Source of the DNA: Carboxydothermus pertinax
GTDB lineage: Bacteria > Bacillota > Z-2901 > Carboxydothermales > Carboxydothermaceae
Direction: 5' to 3'
NCBI RefSeq assembly: GCF_001950255.1
Contig: NZ_BDJK01000043.1
Span: 1-35,254 of the forward strand
Length of the DNA: 35,254 nucleotides
Made by a program: the position numbers and the translations under genes
In this document: positions 25,151 through 33,471 of the stretch, one piece after another
How the letters are laid out: each line of letters begins with the position of its first letter
Numbering within the stretch: the first letter of the stretch is position 1
Notes under the pieces: generated by a model
Database searches by the model: none
What the model saw: only the letters and a program-made list of their open reading frames with translations
Told to the model about the DNA's origin: nothing

Positions 25151-25196
25151 AAACTAAAATAAATATTCAATACTAAACTAATATATATATTCAATA
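25151..25196. repeat. Two 22-bp direct repeats between hemE and its promoter
   Basis: The 22-base units at 25151-25172 and 25175-25196 agree at 20 positions; both begin AAACTAA and end TATTCAATA. They are 24 bases apart, slightly more than two helical turns. They lie at and just downstream of the predicted hemE transcription start, which fits a repressor site. Confidence 0.75.
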
Positions 25197-25223
25197 TTAT
25201 ATCTTTTATTCCTTGTATAAGAA
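25196..25223 (-). promoter_or_regulatory. Promoter of the haem operon
   Basis: On the minus strand TTCTTA (25223-25218), a 16-base spacer and TATAAT (25201-25196). The -35 box is weak. The repeat copies begin at the -10 box. Confidence 0.5.
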
Positions 25224-25264
25224 GAAATAAAAATCATTAATTTTTAAAAATCTTTAAAAGTAGC

Positions 25265-25293
25265 TTGCATTAAAAATTAAATATGGATAAAAT
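25265..25293 (+). promoter_or_regulatory. Promoter of methylaspartate ammonia-lyase
   Basis: TTGCAT (25265-25270), a 17-base spacer and TAAAAT (25288-25293). Transcription would start near 25300, which rules out an in-frame start at 25283. Confidence 0.7.
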
Positions 25294-25330
25294 TATACTG
25301 TATACAAAATACAGAAATGGGGTCGATGTC

Positions 25331-26593
25331 ATGCTGATTAACGATGTACTTTTTGTCAAAGGCAGTTCTGGTTTTTATTTTGATGACCAAAAAGCAATTA
25401 AAAGCGGAGCCGTAGCTGATGGCTTTACTTATAAAGGCGAACCTTTAACCCCAGGTTTTTCCAGGATACGCCAGGGTGGCGAAGCGGTATCTATTATGCT
25501 TTTTTTAGAAAACGGAGAAATTGCGGTGGGAGACTGCGTTGCGGTGCAGTATTCCGGAGTAGACGGCCGGGATCCTGTGTTTTTAGCGGACAATTTTTTA
25601 AGAGTTTTGGAAGAGGAAATAAAGCCTAAGTTAGTTGGCTATAACCTCCTTAGCTTTAAAGAAGCGGCTTGGTATTTTGATAATCTTACCGATAAACAGG
25701 GAAAAAAATATCACACTGCCTTACGTTACGGGTTAACCCAGGCGTTGTTAGATGCGGTAGCAAAGATTAACCACTCTACCATGGCGGAGGTAATTGCTAA
25801 AGAATATGGCTTAAAGCTTTTATTAAATCCTGTACCGCTCTTTGCCCAATCGGGGGACGACCGCTATACCAATGCTGATAAAATGATATTAAAACGGGTG
25901 GATGTCTTACCCCATGGTTTATTTAATCACCCCTCGAAAATCGGTGCAGAAGGGAAAGATTTGACCGAATACGCCCTGTGGTTAAAACAGCGGGTAAAAG
26001 TCTTAGGGGATCCTGACTACCTGCCGATATTTCATTTTGACGTTTACGGTACCCTCGGAATTGTCTTTAGTGATAATTTAGACCAGGTAGCCGAATACTT
26101 AGCGAGATTGGAAGAAAGGGTTTATCCGCATCTTTTAAGAGTGGAGGGACCGGTGGATCTTGGCTCAAAGGAACGGCAAATTGAAGGGTTAAGGTATTTG
26201 CAAGAGAAGCTTTATTCCTTAGGTAGTAAAGTAGTTGTTGTAGCTGATGAATGGTGTAACAACCTTGCTGATATCAAAGAATTTGTGGATGCGCGGGCAG
26301 GTTTAATGGTCCAAATTAAATCCCCGGACTTAGGGGGGGTAAACGATATTATTGATGCGGTTTTATATGCCAAGGGAAATGGTATCGGTGCCTATTTGGG
26401 TGGCAGCTGCAACGAAACCGATATATCGGCTAAGGTTTCGGTTCACGTGGGCCTTGCTACAGGGCCGGATCAGCTCTTAGTAAAGCCTGGCATGGGTGTG
26501 GATGAAGGTTTAACTATCATGCGGAATGAAATGCTGAGGACTTTAGCGATTTTAAAGAAAAATAAATCTTTAATCCAGAAAAAAGTTGGTTAG
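25331..26593 (+). CDS. Methylaspartate ammonia-lyase
   Basis: The 420-residue enzyme eliminates ammonia from (2S,3S)-3-methylaspartate to give mesaconate. It is an enolase-superfamily protein that aligns to the Clostridium tetanomorphum enzyme throughout: GFYFDDQKAIKSGA, GDCVAVQYSGVDGRDP, catalytic-acid region VLPHGL (H195), metal ligands D237 (HFDVYGTLG), E272 (RVEGPVD) and D306 (VADEWC), the general base K330 (MVQIKSPDLGG) and the terminal KPGMGVDEG. From memory, a thermostable homologue from C. hydrogenoformans has been characterised. The ATG at 25331 agrees with the family N-terminus. No glutamate mutase genes are nearby, so the source of methylaspartate is unclear. Confidence 0.95.
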   Translation: MLINDVLFVKGSSGFYFDDQKAIKSGAVADGFTYKGEPLTPGFSRIRQGGEAVSIMLFLENGEIAVGDCVAVQYSGVDGRDPVFLADNFLRVLEEEIKPKLVGYNLLSFKEAAWYFDNLTDKQGKKYHTALRYGLTQALLDAVAKINHSTMAEVIAKEYGLKLLLNPVPLFAQSGDDRYTNADKMILKRVDVLPHGLFNHPSKIGAEGKDLTEYALWLKQRVKVLGDPDYLPIFHFDVYGTLGIVFSDNLDQVAEYLARLEERVYPHLLRVEGPVDLGSKERQIEGLRYLQEKLYSLGSKVVVVADEWCNNLADIKEFVDARAGLMVQIKSPDLGGVNDIIDAVLYAKGNGIGAYLGGSCNETDISAKVSVHVGLATGPDQLLVKPGMGVDEGLTIMRNEMLRTLAILKKNKSLIQKKVG

Positions 26594-26620
26594 CCGGAAG
26601 GAACGTCTTCCGGTTTTTTT
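26594..26620 (+). terminator. Terminator of methylaspartate ammonia-lyase
   Basis: CCGGAAG (26594-26600), loop GAACGT and CTTCCGG (26607-26613) are followed by seven T residues. It separates this gene from the next operon. Confidence 0.92.
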
Positions 26621-26666
26621 ATTCCATTTTGCAATACTTACGCGAAGTAAAAATAAAAAAATGGAA
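26621..26666. repeat. Nested inverted repeat upstream of the dehydratase-like gene
   Basis: ATTCCATTTT (26621-26630) and AAAATGGAAT (26657-26666) are perfect arms, with a second hairpin TACTT/AAGTA between them. It begins at the end of the preceding terminator T tract. Confidence 0.6.
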
Positions 26667-26680
26667 TTTTACAAATAAAA

Positions 26681-26703
26681 ACAATTAATATAAGATTAAT
26701 TGT
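26681..26703. promoter_or_regulatory. Dyad over the -10 box of the dehydratase-like operon
   Basis: ACAATTAAT (26681-26689), spacer ATAAG and ATTAATTGT (26695-26703) form a perfect dyad. A TATAAG -10 box (26689-26694) sits at its centre, 16 bases after TTTTAC (26667-26672). A dyad centred on -10 is a typical repressor site; the regulator is unknown. Confidence 0.5.
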
Positions 26704-26724
26704 GAAAAAAATTATAAACTTTTG

Positions 26725-26807
26725 GGGAGGGGAGGGTCTGGTTGCCCCGGAGGACTTTAAATCCAATGGACAATTTTGGGGGTTTGGTTCGATTCCCACT
26801 TCCTCCC
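26725..26807 (+). other. Degenerate tRNA(Sec)-like fold in the leader
   Basis: GGGAGGGG (26725-26732) pairs with TTCCTCCC (26800-26807) to give an eight-pair acceptor-like stem, the length peculiar to bacterial tRNA(Sec). Inside lie a D-arm (GGGT / GCCC around CTGGTT, 26734-26747), an anticodon-like arm GGA-CTTTAAA-TCC (26752-26764) and a T-loop TTCGATT (26788-26794). The stretch differs from a normal tRNA(Sec) in carrying TTA in place of the TCA anticodon, in mismatches in the D, anticodon and T stems, in a short variable arm and in lacking CCA. It is therefore a decayed tRNA, a regulatory mimic or a chance resemblance. It ends 20 bases before the next ATG. Confidence 0.4.
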
Positions 26808-26823
26808 TTTAAAAAAGGAGGAG
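26800..26823 (+). promoter_or_regulatory. Possible ribosome-binding-site switch
   Basis: TCCTCC (26801-26806) can pair with GGAGGA (26817-26822), the ribosome binding site of the following gene, with a TTT/AAA extension. The same bases can instead pair with GGGAGGGG at 26725-26732, which would expose the binding site. Confidence 0.45.
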
Positions 26824-26827
26824 AGCT

Positions 26828-28093
26828 ATGGACAATCGAGAACTGTGGAAGACTTTGAATGTTGATTTGGAGAAACACGATGAATTTTTGGCTCCGGTGC
26901 CGGGGGTTTATACCGAACTTTTTTTAAATCGACCCAATCGACCTAAAAAAATGGACTACTTTGATGCGGTAGTAGGGGATATTCATGGAATTAGAGTGCA
27001 CGAGCTTTACAACTTAAAACATGCAGGTAAAAAAGTGTTTGCGACTTTTTGCGTTTATGTTCCGGAGGAAATTATTAATGCTACCGGCAGTGCTTGCATA
27101 GGCCTTTGCGCCGGTGCGCAGTATCCAATTCCGGCAGGGGAGACGGTCTTGCCCCGCAATCTTTGTCCGCTTATTAAATCAGCAATGGGCTTTAAAATTG
27201 AGAGAATTTGTCCATATTTCCAGGTGGCGGATTGTGTAGTAGGGGAAACTACTTGTGATGGCAAGAAAAAAGCCTGGGAGATTTTAAATGAATATATTCC
27301 AGTGCATGTGATGGAACTTCCCCAGAAAAAAGAAGCACGAGACCGAGAATTTTGGGAAGCTGAAATTAAAGATTTTGTGCGATTTGTGGAAGAAACGACT
27401 GGAGTTAAATTAAATGCCGAAAACTTAAGAGAAGGAATTGAAAAAATAAACAAAAAACGACAAGCCTTAAAAAGGCTTTCGGATTTAAGAAAACATAACC
27501 CTGCTCCTATCCATGGCTTGGATGTCCTTTTAATTAATCAATTGGCCTTTTTTGATGACCCTGAACGATTTGCTTCCAAGGTAAACGAACTCTGTGACGA
27601 ATTAGAAGAAAGGGTTGCCCGGGGGGAAGGGGTAGCTCCCAAAGATGCCCCGAGAATCTTAATTACCGGTACCCCTCAGCCCATACCCCACTGGAAAATC
27701 CATGCCTTAATTGAAGGAGCCGGCGGAGTGGTAGTGGGAGAGGAAACTTGTACCGGGGAAAGGTATTTTAAGGATTTAGTAGAACCAGCCGATGACATGG
27801 ACGGAATGTTAAAAAATATTGCAGCAAGATCTTTAAAGGTAAATTGTGCTTGCTTTACCCCCAACCCTGGCCGTATAGAGGACCTTTTAGGGCTGGCTAA
27901 TAAATTACAAGTAGACGGGGTAATTCACTATTCTTTGCAGTTTTGTCAACCCTATGGAGTGGAAAGTTACTTCGTTAGCAGGGAGCTGGAGAATCGCAAC
28001 ATTCCGGTATTAAAGTTAGAAAGCGACTTTTCCGATGAAGACCAGGGGCAGTTAAAAACCCGGATTGAAGCCTTTTTGGAGATGATAAAATAG
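26828..28093 (+). CDS. Double-cubane-cluster-type protein (single-chain HgdB/BcrB-like)
   Basis: The 421-residue protein belongs to the 2-hydroxyacyl-CoA dehydratase / benzoyl-CoA reductase D-component family. It has family motifs VPEEIINATG, CPYFQVADC and GETTCDGKKKAWE. Cysteines cluster at C75, C90, C94, C113, C128, C136 and C143, with C308, C340, C342 and C373 later. There is one chain rather than the usual A and B pair, as in the double-cubane cluster protein (DCCP), which, as I recall, was described from C. hydrogenoformans and holds an [8Fe-9S] cluster that reduces small molecules such as acetylene when driven by its ATPase. The physiological substrate is not known. It overlaps its activator gene by one base. 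Confidence 0.88.
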   Translation: MDNRELWKTLNVDLEKHDEFLAPVPGVYTELFLNRPNRPKKMDYFDAVVGDIHGIRVHELYNLKHAGKKVFATFCVYVPEEIINATGSACIGLCAGAQYPIPAGETVLPRNLCPLIKSAMGFKIERICPYFQVADCVVGETTCDGKKKAWEILNEYIPVHVMELPQKKEARDREFWEAEIKDFVRFVEETTGVKLNAENLREGIEKINKKRQALKRLSDLRKHNPAPIHGLDVLLINQLAFFDDPERFASKVNELCDELEERVARGEGVAPKDAPRILITGTPQPIPHWKIHALIEGAGGVVVGEETCTGERYFKDLVEPADDMDGMLKNIAARSLKVNCACFTPNPGRIEDLLGLANKLQVDGVIHYSLQFCQPYGVESYFVSRELENRNIPVLKLESDFSDEDQGQLKTRIEAFLEMIK

Positions 28094-28827
28094 TGTTTGC
28101 AGGATTAGATTTAGGTTCTACCAATACGAAATTAGTAATTATAAGAGAGGATGGAAGCCTTCTTTTTAAGATTATTCCCACTAAATTTGAACCGGTGAAA
28201 GCCGGAGAGGCTATCTTAAGAGAGACAGGAGAGGATATTCAACGATTGGTAGTTACCGGTTACGGTCGGGTGGCTTTTAACCGGGGAAAAGTTGTAACGG
28301 AAATAACCTGTCAGGCCAAGGGCTGCCATGAATTATTTCCCGAGGTTGAATTTATCTTAGATTTAGGCGGTCAGGATGCTAAAATAATTAAAAAGGATGG
28401 TCAAGGAAGGGTAGTTAATTTTTTAATGAATGATAAATGTGCTGCTGGAACGGGCAGATTTTTAGAAGTAATTTTAGCGGCAATTGGGGATGAATTCCAG
28501 GATGAGGTTTTGGTTAATGAAGTTAAGGCAGTTCCTATAAATTCCATGTGCACTGTCTTTGCCGAATCTGAAGTTATCTCGTTGCTTGCCCGTGGAACTC
28601 CTAAAAGAGAAGTAGTAGCGGGGTTATTTAAAACAGTAGCCAAAAGGCTTGCCAAATTTGTCGCAAGCCTTGGCCAACCCCGAAAATTAATATTTACCGG
28701 TGGTGGGGCGAACTACAAAGCCCTAAGATTTTTTTTACAAAGAGAACTGGGAATTGAGGTGGTTGTGCCACCAGAACCGTCGGTGACCGCTGCTTTAGGG
28801 GCTGCTTTAATTGCTAAAGAAGCCTGA
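28093..28827 (+). CDS. ATP-dependent activator/reductase (BadF/BcrAD/HgdC family)
   Basis: The 244-residue protein has the ASKHA ATPase fold: GLDLGSTNTKLVII phosphate loop at the N-terminus, LDLGGQDAKII as the second phosphate motif and FTGGGANYKALR as the adenosine motif. C116 (NDKCAAGTG) and C153 (INSMCTVF) are in the positions of the two cysteines per subunit that hold the intersubunit [4Fe-4S] cluster in HgdC. Such proteins use ATP to push electrons at very low potential to a partner, here the upstream protein. The GTG start shares its first base with the upstream TAG stop, so translation is coupled and the pair is probably made in fixed ratio. Confidence 0.93.
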   Translation: MFAGLDLGSTNTKLVIIREDGSLLFKIIPTKFEPVKAGEAILRETGEDIQRLVVTGYGRVAFNRGKVVTEITCQAKGCHELFPEVEFILDLGGQDAKIIKKDGQGRVVNFLMNDKCAAGTGRFLEVILAAIGDEFQDEVLVNEVKAVPINSMCTVFAESEVISLLARGTPKREVVAGLFKTVAKRLAKFVASLGQPRKLIFTGGGANYKALRFFLQRELGIEVVVPPEPSVTAALGAALIAKEA

Positions 28828-28848
28828 GGGTAACCTTCCAGGCTTTCT
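28820..28848 (+). terminator. Weak terminator after the activator gene
   Basis: AAGCCTG (28820-28826) and CAGGCTT (28839-28845) pair around a 12-base loop, followed by TTCTAT. The first arm overlaps the stop codon. Confidence 0.45.
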
Positions 28849-28880
28849 ATAAATTAAAATTTTCACAAATATAAAAATTG

Positions 28881-28909
28881 TTGAATTAATGCGAAATTTA
28901 TCATAAAAT
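28881..28909 (+). promoter_or_regulatory. Promoter of the glycine cleavage operon
   Basis: TTGAAT (28881-28886), a 17-base spacer and TAAAAT (28904-28909). Transcription would start about 12 bases before the first glycine aptamer. Confidence 0.7.
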
Positions 28910-28927
28910 GTATACAGAAAACTAAAT

Positions 28928-29101
28928 ACGGCGGATGAAGGCAGCAGGAGAGACCCGGACTCGGGCGCCGAAGGAGTAAGCCTTTAAAGTTTTGCTTGGC
29001 TTTAAAGGTGAAACTCTCAGGCAAAAGGACTGTTGCTGGACGAAGCTCTGGAGAGTCCCAGGACTGGGCACCCACGGGGAGAATAATCTCTCAGGTCAAA
29101 G
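28928..29101 (+). promoter_or_regulatory. Tandem glycine riboswitch
   Basis: Two glycine aptamers are joined by a short linker. The first (about 28928-29035) has GGAGAGACCCGG, GCGCCGAAGGAGTAAGCC and AAACTCTCAGGCAAAAGGAC. The second (about 29036-29101) has CTCTGGAGAGTCCC, a CACCCACGGGGAGAATAA internal part and ATCTCTCAGGTCAAAGGAC. Glycine binding in this class turns on glycine cleavage genes, which follow directly. Confidence 0.95.
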
Positions 29102-29150
29102 GACAGAGGCTAAAGCGTTTAGGTTTTAGCTATCTGTCTTTTTATTTTTT
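29102..29150 (+). terminator. Expression-platform terminator of the glycine riboswitch
   Basis: GACAGA (29102-29107) pairs with TCTGTC (29133-29138), with an inner GCTAAA/TTTAGC stem, followed by TTTTTATTTTTT. The first arm overlaps the end of the second aptamer, so ligand binding should prevent the hairpin and allow transcription. Confidence 0.88.
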
Positions 29151-29197
29151 GGATTAAAAAACAAAAGCTGCAAAAACTAAGAAAAAAGGGTGATGGG

Positions 29198-30280
29198 ATG
29201 GAAAGTTTAAAAAGAACTCCGCTTTTTGAAGAGCACTTAAAGCTTGGGGCCAAAATGGTACCCTTTGGTGGCTGGGAAATGCCGGTTCAGTATACCGGTA
29301 TCTTGGAAGAACATATGGCTGTTCGTACCGATGTGGGGATGTTTGATGTGTCCCATATGGGAGAAATTGAAATTTTGGGTAGCAGGGCTGAAGAATTTGT
29401 AAACTACTTGATTACCAATGATGCTTCCCGCTTAAATCCTGGTGAGGTAATTTATACTACCATGTGTTATCCAAACGGCGGGACGGTTGATGATTTATTG
29501 GCCTATAAGTATTCCAACGACCATTACTTATTGGTAGTGAATGCTTCCAACAAAGATAAGGATTTTGCCTATATTATAGAACATAAGTGGGAAGATGTAA
29601 CGGTAACCGACTTATCGGACCAAACGGCGGAAATTGCTCTCCAGGGTCCCCGGGCTCAGGAGGTCTTGCAAAAACTAACTTCTTTTGACTTAAACCGGAT
29701 TAAATATTTTGGTTTTGTGGAAATAGAGGTAGCGGGTATTCCCTGCTTGGTAAGCCGCACCGGCTATACCGGCGAAGATGGCTTTGAAATTTATTTTACC
29801 CCCATTCACGCGGCAAAAATTTGGAATGAACTATTAAGTCTTGGGGTAAAACCAGCAGGGCTTGGTGCCCGGGATACTTTAAGGTTTGAAGCCTGCCTTC
29901 CGTTATACGGCCATGAACTTTCAGCCGAGATTACGCCTCTTGAGGCGGGACTTGGTTGGGCCGTTAAGTTTACCAAGGAAGATTTTCTGGGAAAAGAAGC
30001 TTTACTTGCCCAAAAAAATGCAGGGCTTAAAAGAAAAATTGTTGGTTTGGAAATGATTGGAGCAGGAATTCCGCGCCAGGGCTACGAAATAGTATTTAAC
30101 CAAAGGGGAGTAGGTTTTGTTACCTCCGGTACCTTTGCGCCGTATTTTAAGAAAAACCTGGCTTTAGCCATGGTTGATATCGACGCGGCGGAAATTGGTA
30201 CCGAGTTGGAAGTAATCATTCGGGGGAAGGGCGTTCGTGCCCGGGTAGTTCCAAAACCATTTTACAAAAGGGGGAAATAA
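29198..30280 (+). CDS. gcvT: Glycine cleavage T protein (aminomethyltransferase)
   Basis: The 360-residue enzyme takes the aminomethyl group from the lipoyl arm of GcvH, releases ammonia and makes methylene-tetrahydrofolate. It begins with [20 protein letters not shown], and has [24 protein letters not shown], the [10 protein letters not shown] and [14 protein letters not shown] motifs, and [20 protein letters not shown] near residue 230, with the C-terminal barrel following. The length is normal. AAGGGTGATG precedes the ATG. First gene after the glycine riboswitch; gcvH follows two bases later. Confidence 0.97.
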   Translation: MESLKRTPLFEEHLKLGAKMVPFGGWEMPVQYTGILEEHMAVRTDVGMFDVSHMGEIEILGSRAEEFVNYLITNDASRLNPGEVIYTTMCYPNGGTVDDLLAYKYSNDHYLLVVNASNKDKDFAYIIEHKWEDVTVTDLSDQTAEIALQGPRAQEVLQKLTSFDLNRIKYFGFVEIEVAGIPCLVSRTGYTGEDGFEIYFTPIHAAKIWNELLSLGVKPAGLGARDTLRFEACLPLYGHELSAEITPLEAGLGWAVKFTKEDFLGKEALLAQKNAGLKRKIVGLEMIGAGIPRQGYEIVFNQRGVGFVTSGTFAPYFKKNLALAMVDIDAAEIGTELEVIIRGKGVRARVVPKPFYKRGK

Positions 30281-30282
30281 GC

Positions 30283-30675
30283 ATGAGTAATGTGCCTAAG
30301 GATTTAAAGTACAGCCGTGAGCATGAGTGGATTAAGGTAGACGGCAATATTGGTATTGTAGGGATTACTGATTTTGCCCAAAAATCACTGGGAGACATCG
30401 TATTTATTGAGCTTCCTGGAGTGGGTGATGAAATTACCGCTGGGGACACCTTTGGGGTGGTAGAGTCGGTAAAAGCTGCTTCCGACTTATATGCTCCGGT
30501 CTCCGGAAAAGTACTGGAAGTAAATGAGGAAGTTATTGATTCACCTCAATTGGTAAATGAAGACCCCTATGGTAAGGGGTGGATGATTAAAGTTGAAATT
30601 TCCAATGAAGCGGAATTGGAAGAACTACTCTCCCCCGAAGATTACGAAAAACTTTTAGAAGAGGAAGGCGAATAA
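30283..30675 (+). CDS. gcvH: Glycine cleavage H protein
   Basis: The 130-residue carrier holds a lipoyl group on K64, in [19 protein letters not shown]. The N-terminal [13 protein letters not shown] and [19 protein letters not shown] are canonical. Its lipoyl arm shuttles the aminomethyl and reducing equivalents between the P, T and L proteins. The presence of a lipoyl protein is the reason to suspect a lipoate function for the radical SAM pair at the end of the operon. No dihydrolipoamide dehydrogenase (L protein) gene is in the window. Confidence 0.97.
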   Translation: MSNVPKDLKYSREHEWIKVDGNIGIVGITDFAQKSLGDIVFIELPGVGDEITAGDTFGVVESVKAASDLYAPVSGKVLEVNEEVIDSPQLVNEDPYGKGWMIKVEISNEAELEELLSPEDYEKLLEEEGE

Positions 30676-30676
30676 T

Positions 30677-32011
30677 TTGAAGTATACTCCCCATACCCCG
30701 GACGAAGTCCGGGAAATGTTAAGTAGCCTTGGCTTAAATACCATTGATGATTTGTTTGCTGATATCCCGGAAGAGGTTAAACTTAAAAGGCCCTTAAATC
30801 TTCCTTCCGGGATGTCAGAACTTGAAGTTAAAAAGCACTTAGCAAAGCTAGCATCACAAAACGGTTCTGCGGATAAATATCTAACCTTCTTGGGTGCAGG
30901 AGTATACGACCATTATGTACCTTCGGTGGTAAATCACATCTTACTTCGCTCGGAGTTTTATACAGCCTATACTCCCTATCAGGCAGAAATGAGCCAGGGG
31001 GTATTACAGTCCATTTTTGAGTACCAAACCATGATTTGCGAACTAACCGGGCTTGATATCACCAATGCGTCGATGTACGATGGCGGATCAGCTTTGGCTG
31101 AAGCTGCTCTGATGGCAGTAAATCAAACCCGGCGGGATAAAATTTTAGTTTTAGCTACTATCCATCCCGAATACCGGAGTGTAGTTAAAACCTACACTTG
31201 GGGGCCGGGGATTACCGTAGTAGAAGCGCCCCGGAAAAATGGCACTGTGGATTTAGAAAAACTTGAAGAGCTTATTGACGATAAAACCGCTGCGGTTTTG
31301 GTACAACAGCCAAACTTCTTTGGCCAATTAGAACCAGTGGAGGAAATAAGTCGTTTAATCCATGCTAAAAAAGGCCTGCTGGTAGCAGCAGTAGACCCCA
31401 TTTCCCTGGGGATTTTAAAACCGCCGGCGGAATACGGGGCAGACATTGCGGTGGGTGATGGGCAGGCTTTAGGTAATGGTCTTGCCTTTGGGGGGCCGCA
31501 CCTTGGCTTTTTTGCCGCCCGGAAGGATTTAGCCCGCCGGATGCCTGGACGGTTGGTAGGTTTAACTACTGATCGCCAGGGCAACCGTGGCTTTGTTTTA
31601 ACGCTGCAGGCCAGAGAACAGCACATCCGCCGGGAAAAGGCAACTTCCAATATTTGCAGTAACCAGGCGTTAAATGCTTTGGCAGCGACCGTTTATCTGG
31701 CAACGGTGGGAAAAAAGGGGTTAAAAGAAATTGCCCTGCAAAGCTTACAAAAAGCCCATTATGCTTTTGAACGTTTAATTGGCGAAGGCTATGAACCTTT
31801 ATTTACCGGGCCATTCTTTAAAGAGTTTGTGGTAAAAGTTAAAAATGAAGAGGAAATTACCCAAAAACTTTTAAAACACCATATTTTGGCGGGGCCGGGT
31901 ATAAGCCGTTTTTACCCGGAATTAGCACCAGCTTTAATGATTGCGGTTACTGAAAAACGCACCCGGGAAGAAATCGATACATTGGTAGAAGTAATGGGAG
32001 GTGACCGGTAA
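30677..32011 (+). CDS. gcvPA: Glycine dehydrogenase (decarboxylating) subunit 1
   Basis: The 444-residue protein is the N-terminal half of the two-part P protein. It has [17 protein letters not shown], the conserved [33 protein letters not shown] and [22 protein letters not shown] motifs. It lacks the PLP lysine, which is in subunit 2. TTG start; it begins one base after the gcvH stop codon and ends by sharing its last base with the gcvPB ATG, so the two halves are coupled. Confidence 0.96.
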   Translation: MKYTPHTPDEVREMLSSLGLNTIDDLFADIPEEVKLKRPLNLPSGMSELEVKKHLAKLASQNGSADKYLTFLGAGVYDHYVPSVVNHILLRSEFYTAYTPYQAEMSQGVLQSIFEYQTMICELTGLDITNASMYDGGSALAEAALMAVNQTRRDKILVLATIHPEYRSVVKTYTWGPGITVVEAPRKNGTVDLEKLEELIDDKTAAVLVQQPNFFGQLEPVEEISRLIHAKKGLLVAAVDPISLGILKPPAEYGADIAVGDGQALGNGLAFGGPHLGFFAARKDLARRMPGRLVGLTTDRQGNRGFVLTLQAREQHIRREKATSNICSNQALNALAATVYLATVGKKGLKEIALQSLQKAHYAFERLIGEGYEPLFTGPFFKEFVVKVKNEEEITQKLLKHHILAGPGISRFYPELAPALMIAVTEKRTREEIDTLVEVMGGDR

Positions 32012-33471
32012 TGGGAAGCTATCCTTTGATTTTTGAATTGTCGAAAGAAGGAAGAACCGGTTTTGAGCTTCCAGAGTTAGATGTTCCAGCAAAAGATGTT
32101 ACCAAACTTTTACCGGAAGGAATGTTTAGAGAGACCGAACCGGACCTCCCGGAAGTTGCGGAAGTGGATGTTGTCCGTCATTATGTGGGCTTATCCCGGC
32201 GGAATTTTGGCGTGGATAACGGTTTTTACCCCCTGGGAAGCTGTACCATGAAGTATAACCCCAAGATAAATGAAGATACTTCAAGGCTTGCCGGCTTTGC
32301 GGAACTTCATCCCTATGTTCCGGAAGAGTTGGCCCAGGGAGCTTTAGAGTTATTATATGATACCGAACAATACTTAAAAGAAATCACTGGTATGGATCGG
32401 TTTACCTTGCAGCCGGCAGCCGGCGCCCATGGGGAATTTACCGGGATTATGATTATAAAAGCTTACCTGGCGAAAAGAGGGGAAAAACGGACAAAAGTAA
32501 TAGTTCCGGACTCAGCCCACGGTACTAACCCGGCAACGGCTGCCATGTGCGGCTTTGATGTGATTTCTATTAAATCCAATGACCGGGGGTTGGTGGATCC
32601 CGAAGAGCTGGCGAAAGTTTTGGATAAAGACGTTGCCGCTTTAATGCTCACTAACCCTAATACTTTAGGGTTGTTTGAAGAAGAAATTGTCAAAATTGCT
32701 AAAATGGTGCATGATGTAGGAGGCCTCTTGTATTACGATGGCGCAAACTTAAACGCTATCTTGGGGGTTACCCGGCCCGGAGACATGGGTTTTGACGTAA
32801 TGCACATTAACCTCCATAAAACTTTCTCCACTCCGCACGGCGGCGGTGGGCCTGGATCCGGACCGGTAGGGGTAAAAGCCCATTTAGCGGAGTTTTTGCC
32901 GGTTCCGGTGGTGGAGAAAGAAGGGGATAGGTACTACTTTAATTACAACCTGCCCAATTCTATTGGCAAAGTAAGAACCTTCTACGGCAATTTCCTGGTA
33001 GTGGTTAAAGCTTATACTTACTTAAAAGCTTTAGGTGGCGAAGGCCTTGTCGATGTCAGCCAAAAAGCTGTTTTAAACGCCAACTATTTAAGAGAAAAGC
33101 TTAAAAAATATTTTTATCTGCCCTATGACCGGCTCTGCAAGCACGAGTTTGTCCTGTCCGGTAAGTGGCAAAAGGAAAAAGGGGTTCGTACCTTGGACAT
33201 CGCCAAACGGCTTTTAGACTATGGTGTTCATCCACCAACTATTTACTTCCCGCTTATTGTGGACGAAGCGCTGATGATTGAGCCTACAGAAACGGAATCC
33301 AAGGAAACTTTAGACCGGTTTATTGAGGTAATGGTTGCCATAAGTCGGGAAGTAGAGGAAAATCCAGAACTTCTCCATGAAGCTCCCCACGTCACTCCTG
33401 TGGGCCGTTTGGATGAGGTGGGGGCAGCACGAAATCCAATTTTGAGGTGGAGTAAAGATTGGCAAAAATAA
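32011..33471 (+). CDS. gcvPB: Glycine dehydrogenase (decarboxylating) subunit 2
   Basis: The 486-residue catalytic half decarboxylates glycine and transfers the aminomethyl group to lipoyl-GcvH. The PLP lysine is K270 in [19 protein letters not shown]. Other motifs include [42 protein letters not shown] and the C-terminal [13 protein letters not shown]. The length is as expected for the two-subunit enzyme. The following radical SAM gene begins 13 bases before this gene ends. Confidence 0.97.
   Translation: MGSYPLIFELSKEGRTGFELPELDVPAKDVTKLLPEGMFRETEPDLPEVAEVDVVRHYVGLSRRNFGVDNGFYPLGSCTMKYNPKINEDTSRLAGFAELHPYVPEELAQGALELLYDTEQYLKEITGMDRFTLQPAAGAHGEFTGIMIIKAYLAKRGEKRTKVIVPDSAHGTNPATAAMCGFDVISIKSNDRGLVDPEELAKVLDKDVAALMLTNPNTLGLFEEEIVKIAKMVHDVGGLLYYDGANLNAILGVTRPGDMGFDVMHINLHKTFSTPHGGGGPGSGPVGVKAHLAEFLPVPVVEKEGDRYYFNYNLPNSIGKVRTFYGNFLVVVKAYTYLKALGGEGLVDVSQKAVLNANYLREKLKKYFYLPYDRLCKHEFVLSGKWQKEKGVRTLDIAKRLLDYGVHPPTIYFPLIVDEALMIEPTETESKETLDRFIEVMVAISREVEENPELLHEAPHVTPVGRLDEVGAARNPILRWSKDWQK

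Noticed and set aside
26696-26878. A 60-residue minus-strand frame
   Set aside because: It runs antisense through the tRNA-like leader; the GNRT stretch is the usual shadow of a T-loop.
28863-29075. A 70-residue minus-strand frame
   Set aside because: It is antisense to the glycine aptamers and has no ribosome binding site.
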